Source: Actinomadura coerulea
GTDB lineage: Bacteria > Actinomycetota > Actinomycetes > Streptosporangiales > Streptosporangiaceae
Length of the DNA stretch: 64,000 bases
Assembly (NCBI RefSeq): GCF_014208105.1
Contig: NZ_JACHMQ010000001.1
Coordinates: forward strand, 6,014,001-6,078,000
Direction of reading: 5' to 3'
Shown: positions 1 through 7,637 of the stretch, in pieces
Position numbering within the stretch: the stretch's first letter is position 1
Layout of the letters: each line of letters begins with the position of its first letter
Notes under the pieces: generated by a model
What the model saw: only the letters and a program-made list of their open reading frames with translations
The model's database searches: none
Told to the model about the DNA's origin: nothing
Program-made: the position numbers and the translations under genes

Positions 1-1
1 G

Positions 2-577
2 CGCAACCGGTTCGAGTGGGGCCTGACGACCGACGTCCAGCCGCCCGAGCTGGAGACGCGGATCGCCATCCTGCAGAAGAAGGCCCGGCAGGAGGGCCTC
101 GCCGCGCCGCCCGACGTGCTGGAGTTCATCGCCTCCCAGATCGCGACGAACATCCGCGAGCTGGAGGGCGCGCTCATCCGGGTCACGGCGTTCGCGAGCC
201 TGAACCGCCAGTCGGTCGACATGAAGCTCGCCGAGATCGTCCTGAAGGACCTCATCCCCAACGACTCCGGTCCCGAGATCACCGCCGCGATGATCATGGC
301 GCAGACGGTCGAGTACTTCGGGACGACGATCGACGACCTGTGCGGCCCGTCCCGCTCGCGGATGCTCGTCACCGCCCGGCAGATCGCGATGTACCTGTGC
401 CGGGAGCTGACGGAGCTGTCCCTTCCGAAGATCGGTCAGCAGTTCGGGGGACGCGACCACACCACGGTCATGCACGCCGAACGCAAGATCCGGTCACTGA
501 TGGCCGAGCGCCGCGCCATATACAACCAGGTCACGGAGCTGACGGGGCGCATCAAGCACCAGGCCCGCAAGCGCTGA
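2..577 (+). CDS. dnaA: Chromosomal replication initiator DnaA, C-terminal part
   Basis: The last 191 residues of DnaA, cut by the left edge of the window. DnaA is the AAA+ initiator that binds 9-bp DnaA boxes and opens oriC. The visible part starts at the end of the ATPase domain (RNRFEWGLTTDVQPPELETR, including the sensor-side Arg-rich turn) and continues into DNA-binding domain IV. The DnaA signature GGRDHTTVMHAERKI is complete near residue 160 of the fragment and makes the family assignment secure. The gene ends with TGA at 575-577 and is followed directly by the box-rich gap leading to dnaN, the normal actinobacterial arrangement. Confidence 0.97.
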   Translation, partial: RNRFEWGLTTDVQPPELETRIAILQKKARQEGLAAPPDVLEFIASQIATNIRELEGALIRVTAFASLNRQSVDMKLAEIVLKDLIPNDSGPEITAAMIMAQTVEYFGTTIDDLCGPSRSRMLVTARQIAMYLCRELTELSLPKIGQQFGGRDHTTVMHAERKIRSLMAERRAIYNQVTELTGRIKHQARKR

Positions 578-1230
578 TCCCCCTGTTCGTACACACTGTG
601 GACAGACCCTCGGCACGCCTGTGGACGGGACCCTCCCGCGTCGTCCACACCTTGTCCAAGGCAAAGAACCGACAAAAGGCACGCGTCCCCCGAGAATCGG
701 CAGCGCTGCTCACAACTTGTGGAAAACTCTGGGGATTTTCGCGGATAACCCTGTGGGCAACCGTTGGAGAAGCTGAGGATGAACGGTGGACGGGTGTGGA
801 CCGCGTGTGCACCGCCGCCCTGCCTTCTGGGGAAAACCGGTGGACGGGCTGGGGACGGGCTGGGGACGACGCGAAGATCATCGGGCCCCGTCGTCCCCAG
901 GGCGGCCGAACGGGCGGTATACCCGTGGAGAACTCGTGGATAACCGGGGGATGACATGAGGACGACCTGTGGGGATGTTTCCGCCGTCCCCAGGCGCCGC
1001 CGCGCCGTCCACCGCCCATGCACAGCCCCGGTGGACAGAGAAACGCGGTCTCACCTGGGAAAACGGGCTCTGTCCACACTATCCACGGCCCCTATTACTG
1101 GTACTGCTCTACTTCTCTATCCAAGAAAAGATCCATCTCAAGTCAGGGCCTGGGGACAACGCGCACCGAGCGCCCCGGCCCGGACGAGATCAGCTCACCC
1201 TTGTCCGACACCTGCAGGAGGCGGGTCCCT
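578..1230. other. oriC-like dnaA-dnaN intergenic region with DnaA boxes
   Basis: A 650-bp gene-free gap between dnaA and dnaN, the usual actinobacterial origin position. I see many near-matches to the DnaA box (TTGTCCACA or TTATCCACA and complements): TGTGGACAG at 597, TGTGGACGG at 620, TCGTCCACA at 641, TGTGGAAAA at 718, TGTGGGCAA at 752, TGTGGACCG at 795, CGTGGATAA at 935, CTGTCCACA at 1070 and CTATCCACG at 1079. Most differ from consensus by one or two bases. A relatively AT-richer stretch at about 1089-1142 could be the unwinding element or a dnaN promoter. Origin function is inferred from position and boxes. Confidence 0.8.
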
Positions 1231-2373
1231 TTGAAGTTCCGCATCGACAGAGACGCCCTGGCCGACGCCGTCGCCTGGACCGCGCGCACGCTCCCCGTCC
1301 GTCCCCCGGTGCCGGTCCTCGCGGGCATGCACATCGTCGCCGGAGGCGAGGGCAACGGCGACCGGCTGAAGCTGTCCGCGTTCGACTACGAGGTCTCGGC
1401 CCAGGTGTCCACGGACATCGACGTGGAGGAGGCCGGGACCGCGCTGGTGTCGGGGCGGCTCCTCGCCGAGATCTCGCGCAGCCTTCCTCCCCACCCTGTG
1501 GAGGTGACGACGGACGGCGCGAAGGTGATGCTCCGCTGCGGCAGCGCGAAGTTCACACTTCTCACCATGCCTGTGGAGGACTACCCGACGCTGCCGGAGA
1601 TGCCGCCCGCCGCGGGGTCGGTGGGCAGCGACGAGTTCGCCGCCGCCGTGTCCCAGGTCGCGATCGCCGCGGGCAAGGACGACACGATCCCCATGCTGAC
1701 CGGCGTCCGTGTGGAGATCGAGGGTGAGACCGTCACGCTGGCGTCCACGGACCGGTACCGCCTCGCCGTCCGCGAGCTGCACTGGAAGCCCGAGCGCCCG
1801 GACTTCTCCGCCGTCGCGCTCGTCCCCGCCCGCACGCTGGCCGACACCGCCAAGTCGCTGACGGCCGGCGCGGAGGTGTCGATCGCGCTCGGCGGGACGG
1901 GCGGCACCGGCGAAGGCATGATCGGTTTCGAGGGCGGCGGCCGCCGCACCACGTCCCGGCTGCTGGACGGCGACTTCGTCAAGTACCGCTCGCTGCTGCC
2001 GAGCGAGTACGCCGGCCTCGCCGAGGTCCAGACCGCCGCGTTCATCGAGGCCGTCAAGCGCGTCTCCCTGGTGGCGGAGCGCAACACCCCCGTCCGGCTC
2101 TCGTTCAGCCAGGGCGAGGTCGTCCTGGAGGCCGGGACAGGCGACGAGGCTCAGGCCGTGGAGGCCCTGGAGGCGTCCCTGGAGGGCGAGGACATCGACA
2201 TCGCGTTCAACCCCGGGTTCCTGCTCGACGGGCTCTCCGCGATCGGCTCGGACGTGGCGCGGCTGTCCTTCACCACCCCGACCAAGCCGGCCGTCCTCAC
2301 CGGCAAGCCGCCGCAGGACGGGGAGAACCCGAACTACCGTTACCTGATCATGCCTGTTCGTCTGTCCGGATAA
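1231..2373 (+). CDS. dnaN: DNA polymerase III beta sliding clamp
   Basis: DnaN, the ring-shaped processivity clamp, 380 residues, within the normal family length. The TTG start at 1231 is chosen because an AGGAGG-like ribosome site (CAGGAGGCGG, about 1215) lies 8 bases upstream and the protein then begins LKFRIDRDALADAV, matching the usual clamp N-terminus. An in-frame ATG at 1018 would add 71 origin-derived residues and is rejected. The protein ends with the clamp-type tail NPNYRYLIMPVRLSG. Three consecutive clamp folds are expected from the length, and SLVAERNTPVRL lies in the third. Confidence 0.96.
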   Translation: MKFRIDRDALADAVAWTARTLPVRPPVPVLAGMHIVAGGEGNGDRLKLSAFDYEVSAQVSTDIDVEEAGTALVSGRLLAEISRSLPPHPVEVTTDGAKVMLRCGSAKFTLLTMPVEDYPTLPEMPPAAGSVGSDEFAAAVSQVAIAAGKDDTIPMLTGVRVEIEGETVTLASTDRYRLAVRELHWKPERPDFSAVALVPARTLADTAKSLTAGAEVSIALGGTGGTGEGMIGFEGGGRRTTSRLLDGDFVKYRSLLPSEYAGLAEVQTAAFIEAVKRVSLVAERNTPVRLSFSQGEVVLEAGTGDEAQAVEALEASLEGEDIDIAFNPGFLLDGLSAIGSDVARLSFTTPTKPAVLTGKPPQDGENPNYRYLIMPVRLSG

Positions 2374-2487
2374 GTACCACGCTCCGGGGCATGGCACCGT
2401 GGCGATGTCCGCGGGGGAGCCGCGCCCCCGGGGCCGAGGCAGAGCAGGCAGGCACAGGCGGCACGCACAGGGGAGAGTGAGCGTTTC

Positions 2488-3408
2488 ATGGAGCTGGGCA
2501 TCATCGGCCTGGGCAAGATGGGCGGGAACATGGCCGAGCGGCTGCGCCGCGGCGGCCACACCGTCGTCGGCTACGACCGCGACCCGGAGGTCAGCGACGT
2601 CGGCTCGGTCGAGGAGCTGGTCGAGCGGTTGTCCCCGCCCCGTGCCGTGTGGGTGATGGTCCCCGCCGGCAAGCCGACGGCGGAGACCGTCCACAAGCTG
2701 GGGGAGGTCCTGGAGGAGGGCGACCTCGTCGTGGACGGCGGTAATTCACACTATGTGGACGACCGGAAGCACGGCGAGGAGCTGGCCGCCAAGGGCATCG
2801 GGTTCCTCGACTGCGGTGTCAGCGGCGGCGTGTGGGGCCTGGAGAACGGCTACGCGCTCATGGTCGGCGGCGACGAGGACGACGTCAAGCGGCTGATGCC
2901 GATCTTCGAGACGCTCAAGCCCGAGGGCGAGTACGGCTTCGTCCACTCCGGCAAGATCGGCGCCGGCCACTTCGTGAAGATGGTCCACAACGGCATCGAG
3001 TACGCGATGATGCAGGCGTTCGGCGAGGGCTACGAGCTGATCGAGGCCAGCGACATCGTCACCAACGTGCCGGAGACGTTCCTGAGCTGGCAGGAGGGCA
3101 CCGTGATCCGCTCCTGGCTGCTCGACCTGCTGAACCGCGCCCTCGCGAACGACCCCGAGCTGGACGACCTGCGCGGCTACGCCAACGACTCCGGCGAGGG
3201 CCGCTGGACCGTCCAGGCCGCCGTCGACCACGCCGTCCCGCTGCCGGCCATCACGGCGTCCCTGTTCGCCCGCTTCGCCTCCCGACAGGACGACTCCCCC
3301 ACGATGCGCGTCGTCGCCGCCCTCCGCAACCAGTTCGGCGGCCACGCCGTCGAGTCCTCCAAGGGAGCCGACTCCCCCGGCGCCGACGTCAACCCCCCCT
3401 CGGTCTGA
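2488..3408 (+). CDS. gnd: 6-phosphogluconate dehydrogenase (decarboxylating), short form
   Basis: 306 residues, the short (GndB-like) form common in actinomycetes, where it sits between dnaN and recF. It converts 6-phosphogluconate to ribulose 5-phosphate plus CO2 with reduction of NAD(P), in the cytoplasm. It begins MELGIIGLGKMGGNMAERL, a Rossmann dinucleotide-binding loop. Active-site blocks are visible: LDCGVSGGVWGLENGYALMV and KIGAGHFVKMVHNGIEYAMM, containing the catalytic Lys and substrate-binding His-Asn. A purine-rich ribosome site (GGGGAGAG) precedes the ATG. A gap of 114 bases separates it from dnaN, so it may have its own promoter. Confidence 0.93.
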   Translation: MELGIIGLGKMGGNMAERLRRGGHTVVGYDRDPEVSDVGSVEELVERLSPPRAVWVMVPAGKPTAETVHKLGEVLEEGDLVVDGGNSHYVDDRKHGEELAAKGIGFLDCGVSGGVWGLENGYALMVGGDEDDVKRLMPIFETLKPEGEYGFVHSGKIGAGHFVKMVHNGIEYAMMQAFGEGYELIEASDIVTNVPETFLSWQEGTVIRSWLLDLLNRALANDPELDDLRGYANDSGEGRWTVQAAVDHAVPLPAITASLFARFASRQDDSPTMRVVAALRNQFGGHAVESSKGADSPGADVNPPSV

Positions 3409-3429
3409 CCCCCTCGGTCTGAGCTTTAG

Positions 3430-3438
3430 TTATCCACA
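3430..3438. promoter_or_regulatory. Perfect DnaA box in the gnd-recF gap
   Basis: TTATCCACA, an exact 9-mer DnaA box, in the 173-bp gap between gnd and recF. The rest of the gap is strongly G/T-rich on the plus strand (runs such as GGGGGGTGGGGG at about 3550-3561), which could fold into a G-quadruplex. I see no other gene here. Confidence 0.55.
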
Positions 3439-3581
3439 GATGTGGGTTCCGGCCCCGGCTCCTGGTGGTGTGTTCGAAGCTGGGAGTGGGGTCGGCCCCC
3501 CTGGGCGGGCGGGGTGTGCGCAGGCCTGGGTGTGGGTGAGGTGTGTAGTGGGGGGTGGGGGAGGCTCTACGCTCGTGTGTT

Positions 3582-4724
3582 GTGCACGTCGCCCACCTTT
3601 CGCTGCAGGACTTCCGCTCGTATCCGACCGCCGAGGTCGCGCTGGAGCCGGGGGTCACCGCGTTCGTGGGGCCGAACGGGCAGGGCAAGACGAACCTGGT
3701 CGAGGCCATCGGGTACGTCGCCTCGCACGGCAGTCACCGGGCCGCGACGGACGCGCCGCTCGTCCGGCACGGGGCGCCGCGGGCGATCGTCCGGGCCGGG
3801 GTGGTGAAGGACGACCGCAAGGCGCTGATCGAGCTTGAGATCAACCCGGGCAAGGCGAACCGGGCGCGGCTCAACCGGTCCCCCATCCCCAGGCCGCGCG
3901 ACATCCTGGGGATGCTGCGGACCGTGCTGTTCGCCCCGGAGGACCTGGCGCTCGTGAAGGGCGACCCGGGGGAGCGGCGCCGGTTCATGGACGAGTTGCT
4001 GACCGCGCGGGCGCCGAGGTTCGCCGGCGTGCGGTCCGACTACGACCGCGTCCTCAAGCAGCGCAACGCCCTGTTGAAATCGGCGGCCGCCCATCGGCGC
4101 TCCCCCGGCCCGGAGGTGCTCGCCACGCTGGACGTGTGGGATTCGCATCTGGCCCGCATGGGATCGGAGCTTCTGGCGGCGCGGCTCGATCTCGTCGAGG
4201 CGCTGCGTCCGCTCGTGGTGCAGGCCTACGCGGCGCTCGCTCCGCACAGTGGCGCTGCCGACCTGATCTACAAGAGCTCTCTGGGAGACGCGGAGTTGTC
4301 CACAGACCGTGGACAACTGGCCGAGCAGATCCTCAAGGCGGTCGCCGAGTCGCGCAAGCAGGAACTGGAACGCGGTGTGAGCCTCGTCGGCCCGCACAGG
4401 GACGAGCTGGTGCTGCGCCTCGGGGAGCTTCCCGCGCGCGGCTACGCCAGCCACGGCGAGTCGTGGTCGTTCGCGCTCGGGCTGCGGCTCGCCGCGTTCG
4501 ACCTGCTCCGCGCGGACGGCGACGACCCCGTCCTCATCCTGGACGACGTGTTCGCCGAGCTGGACACGGGGCGGCGCAGCCGGCTGGCCGAGATGGTGGC
4601 GCCGGCCGAGCAGGTCCTGATCACGGCGGCCGTCCCCGCCGACGTCCCCGCCGAACTGACGGGGGGCTCGTATACCGTCTCCGACGGCCAGGTCGTTCGT
4701 GAGTCCGAGGGGGCGAGCGAGTGA
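3582..4724 (+). CDS. recF: DNA replication and repair protein RecF
   Basis: SMC-like ATPase that helps load RecA at gaps, 380 residues. Walker A is GPNGQGKTN near residue 34, the ABC signature is SHGESWSFALGLRLA near residue 290, and Walker B is DPVLILDDVFAELD, giving the full RecF layout. I chose the GTG at 3582 because the protein then starts VHVAHLSLQDFRSY, the canonical RecF opening. A G-rich GGGGGAGG lies about 17 bases upstream, so the ribosome site is not ideal. The stop overlaps the next gene by 4 bases, so the two are translationally coupled. An exact TTGTCCACA box (4296-4304) facing CGTGGACAA (4309-4317) lies inside the gene. Confidence 0.95.
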   Translation: MHVAHLSLQDFRSYPTAEVALEPGVTAFVGPNGQGKTNLVEAIGYVASHGSHRAATDAPLVRHGAPRAIVRAGVVKDDRKALIELEINPGKANRARLNRSPIPRPRDILGMLRTVLFAPEDLALVKGDPGERRRFMDELLTARAPRFAGVRSDYDRVLKQRNALLKSAAAHRRSPGPEVLATLDVWDSHLARMGSELLAARLDLVEALRPLVVQAYAALAPHSGAADLIYKSSLGDAELSTDRGQLAEQILKAVAESRKQELERGVSLVGPHRDELVLRLGELPARGYASHGESWSFALGLRLAAFDLLRADGDDPVLILDDVFAELDTGRRSRLAEMVAPAEQVLITAAVPADVPAELTGGSYTVSDGQVVRESEGASE

Positions 4725-5260
4725 GTGATCCACAGGATGTGCACAAGTCCGACGAGGCCGGGGCCTCTCCCTCCGACGCCGGGGCTCCTCCCGCCAAGAC
4801 GGGGATCGAGCTGGCCCGCGAGGCGCTCGCCCAGGCCAAGGCGGACGCGCTCAAGCGCGGCACGATGCCCGGTCAGGGCGGCAGGCGCAAGGGCGCCGGG
4901 CGGGGCGGTCGCGTGCGGGATCCCGGGCGGGGCGGCGATCCCAAGCTGTTCGGGGCCGCGATCCGCGAGCTGATGGCGTCGCGCGGGTGGGAGCAGCGAG
5001 CCGCCGTCGGGAGCGTGTTCGGCAACTGGGCGGGCATCGTCGGCGCGGAGCTCGCCGAGCACACCCGGCCCGACCACTTCGAGGACGGCGAGCTCACCGT
5101 CGCCGCCGACTCGACGACGTGGGCCACGCAGCTGCGCCTGCTGTCGTCCACGCTCGTGCGGCGGCTGAACGAGGAACTCGGCCACGGCACCGTCCGCCGT
5201 GTGAAGGTCGTGGGGCCCTCGTCGGGGCCGCGCCGGACGGGCGCGTGGCGCGCCCGCTGA
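4721..5260 (+). CDS. DUF721 (DciA-like) protein
   Basis: 179 residues, starting at a GTG that overlaps the recF stop (GTGA). The N-terminal half is low-complexity, basic and Gly/Arg-rich (about residues 45-75). The C-terminal half is the DUF721 domain, recognisable from SVFGNWAGIVGAELAEHTRP and the following ELTVAADSTTWATQL. DUF721 includes DciA, the ancestral loader of the replicative helicase. Its position between recF and gyrB is conserved in actinomycetes. The DciA role is known for the family and inferred here. Confidence 0.88.
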   Translation: MSDPQDVHKSDEAGASPSDAGAPPAKTGIELAREALAQAKADALKRGTMPGQGGRRKGAGRGGRVRDPGRGGDPKLFGAAIRELMASRGWEQRAAVGSVFGNWAGIVGAELAEHTRPDHFEDGELTVAADSTTWATQLRLLSSTLVRRLNEELGHGTVRRVKVVGPSSGPRRTGAWRAR

Positions 5261-5617
5261 GCCGTGGCCCCGCGCCGCGCCGATGTGTCAGTGGCGGGTG
5301 GGAACATCTGTTCGGTGATGGGTCGTCCAGTTCAGCGGCGAGCGCCACGTAGGCCAAATAACCCCCCTGACCCAATGGGGGGATGTGTCTCCGGGGCCCT
5401 TCGGCCGCCACACGCGCACACAGCGCTCGCGAGTGCCACTTTTCGCCTCGTCACCCGGTAGAATGAATACGGGTTCAGGATGCTGCGCCGCCATTGGGTG
5501 CCCGGGGCTCTGACAGCACGACCAGAGCACCGACCGGGTGCCCCCATGTGTGTTACGGGGCACACCGCGCCTCCCTCGGGCGCGGAGCGGCGGACATCCC
5601 CGGCAGGAGGATCTCCT
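5261..5617 (+). promoter_or_regulatory. Long gyrB leader, possible promoter near 5459
   Basis: A 357-bp stretch without a convincing gene between the DUF721 gene and gyrB. A TAGAAT hexamer at 5459-5464 is the best -10-like element, but no good -35 is placed 17 bases upstream, so the promoter call is weak. A hairpin of C6 and G6 arms (CCCCCC...GGGGGG, about 5365-5385) precedes it. The leader of about 150 bases after the hexamer could hold supercoiling-responsive control, which cannot be judged from sequence. Confidence 0.35.
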
Positions 5618-7555
5618 TTGGCGTACGACGCTAGTTCGATCACTGTCCTTGAAGGGCTTGAGGCGGTTCGCAAGCGCCCGGGCATGTACATCGGCTCGAC
5701 CGGTGAGCGCGGCCTGCACCATCTCGTCTACGAGATCGTGGACAACGCGGTCGACGAGGCCTTGGCCGGCTACGCCGACGACATCGTGGTGACGCTCCTG
5801 GCCGACGGCGGCGTCAGCGTCCTCGACAACGGCCGCGGCATCCCCGTCGGCATGCACCCTGTGGAGAAGCGCCCCGCCATCGAGCTGGTGCTGACCACGC
5901 TCCACGCGGGCGGCAAGTTCGACGGCAAGTCCTACGCCGTCTCGGGCGGCCTGCACGGTGTGGGCTCGGCCGTGGTGAACGCGCTGTCCACCCGGTTGGA
6001 GGCGGAGGTCCGCACCGACGGCCACGTGTGGTTCCAGTCCTACACGTGGCAGGGGCCCGAGATCGAGCTCCAGAAGGGCGAGGAGACCGACGAGACCGGG
6101 ACGCTCATCAGGTTCTGGCCCGACCCCGAGATCTTCGAGACGCTCGAGTGGAACTTCGAGACCCTCTCCCGCCGCATGCAGGAGATGGCGTTCCTCAACC
6201 GCGGCCTGTCCATCACGCTGCAGGACGAGCGCCCCGACCACGTCAACGGTGAGCCGCACGTCGTCCGGTACCACTACGAAGGCGGCATCGAGGACTTCGT
6301 CCGCTACATCAACGCGCGCAAGGACTCCGCGCACGAGTCCGTCATCTACTTCAGCGACGACACCACCGGCATGTCGGTCGAGATCGCCATGCAGTGGAAC
6401 TCGTCCTACTCCGAGTCGGTGCACACCTTCGCCAACACGATCAACACGGCGGAGGGCGGCACCCACGAGGAGGGCTTCCGGGCGGCGCTCACCACGATCG
6501 TCAACCGGTACGCGCGCGACAAGGGCCTGCTGCGCGACAAGGACGACAACCTGACCGGCGAGGACGTCCGCGAGGGCCTCACCGCGATCATCTCGATCAA
6601 GCTGGCGGACCCCCAGTTCGAGGGGCAGACCAAGACCAAGCTCGGCAACACCGAGGCCAAGTCGTTCGTGCAGCGCGCCTGCAACGTCTACCTGCGCGAC
6701 TGGTTCGAGGAGAACCCGGGCGAGGCCAAGGAGATCATCAGCAAGGCGTCGCAGGCGGCGCGAGCGCGCGTCGCGGCGCGCCAGGCCCGCGACCTCACCC
6801 GGCGCAAGAGCCTGCTGGAGTCGACGTCCCTGCCCGGCAAGCTGTCGGACTGCCAGTCCACCGACCCGGCCAGGTCCGAGCTCTACATCGTCGAGGGAGA
6901 CTCGGCGGGCGGCTCGGCCAAGGGCGGCCGCGACCCGCACTACCAGGCGATCCTCCCGATCCGCGGCAAGATCCTGAACGTGGAGAAGGCCAGGATCGAC
7001 AAGATCCTGAAGAACAACGAGGTGCAGGCGATCATCACCGCCCTCGGCACCGGGGTGCACGACGAGTTCGACATCTCCAAGCTGCGCTATCACAAGATCA
7101 TCCTGATGTCGGACGCCGACGTGGACGGCCACCACATCAACACCCTGCTGATGACGCTGCTGTTCCGGTTCATGAAGCCGCTGATCGAGGCCGGCCACGT
7201 GTACCTGTCGCAGCCGCCGCTCTACAAGATCAAGTGGGACGCGCGGGGCACCGAGGCCGACTACGCCTTCTCCGACTCCGAGCGGGACGCGATCATCGAG
7301 GCCGGGATCGCCGCCGGCAAGCGCGACCCCCGTCCCCGCGACCTGGTGCAGCGGTTCAAGGGCCTCGGCGAGATGAACGCCAACGAGCTGTGGGACACCA
7401 CCATGGACCCCGACAACCGCGTCCTGCTGCAGGTCCAGCTGGACGACGCCGCCCAGGCCGACGAGCTGTTCAGCGTGCTCATGGGCGAGGAGGTCGAGCC
7501 CCGCCGGGAGTTCATCCAGCGCAACGCCAAGGACGTGCGCTTCCTCGACATCTGA
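5618..7555 (+). CDS. gyrB: DNA gyrase subunit B
   Basis: The ATPase subunit of gyrase, 645 residues, normal for actinobacteria. A TTG start at 5618 is preceded by a strong AGGAGG (5606-5611), and the product starts LAYDASSITVLEGLEAVRKR. GHKL ATPase motifs are clear: EIVDNAVDEALAGYADDI, LDNGRGIPVGMHP and GGLHGVGSAVVNALS. The TOPRIM motifs IVEGDSAGGSAKGGRD and DADVDGHHINTLLMTLL carry the metal-binding acidic residues. An upstream in-frame start at 5480 would add 46 atypical residues and is rejected. gyrA follows after 82 bases, so both subunits are probably co-transcribed. Confidence 0.96.
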   Translation: MAYDASSITVLEGLEAVRKRPGMYIGSTGERGLHHLVYEIVDNAVDEALAGYADDIVVTLLADGGVSVLDNGRGIPVGMHPVEKRPAIELVLTTLHAGGKFDGKSYAVSGGLHGVGSAVVNALSTRLEAEVRTDGHVWFQSYTWQGPEIELQKGEETDETGTLIRFWPDPEIFETLEWNFETLSRRMQEMAFLNRGLSITLQDERPDHVNGEPHVVRYHYEGGIEDFVRYINARKDSAHESVIYFSDDTTGMSVEIAMQWNSSYSESVHTFANTINTAEGGTHEEGFRAALTTIVNRYARDKGLLRDKDDNLTGEDVREGLTAIISIKLADPQFEGQTKTKLGNTEAKSFVQRACNVYLRDWFEENPGEAKEIISKASQAARARVAARQARDLTRRKSLLESTSLPGKLSDCQSTDPARSELYIVEGDSAGGSAKGGRDPHYQAILPIRGKILNVEKARIDKILKNNEVQAIITALGTGVHDEFDISKLRYHKIILMSDADVDGHHINTLLMTLLFRFMKPLIEAGHVYLSQPPLYKIKWDARGTEADYAFSDSERDAIIEAGIAAGKRDPRPRDLVQRFKGLGEMNANELWDTTMDPDNRVLLQVQLDDAAQADELFSVLMGEEVEPRREFIQRNAKDVRFLDI

Positions 7556-7637
7556 GGTACGTGCCAGGGCCGGCCCCCCGGCCCGACTCCCAGAGGCGGA
7601 CGTACTTCCTTCCCATCGAGCAGAAGAGGTCTTGAGA

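Noticed and set aside
1018..1230. Upstream ATG start for dnaN
   Set aside because: Would add 71 residues of origin sequence; TTG 1231 has a ribosome site and the family-typical N-terminus.
1195..2694. Minus-strand open frame opposite dnaN
   Set aside because: Antisense shadow in high-GC DNA with no recognisable motif.
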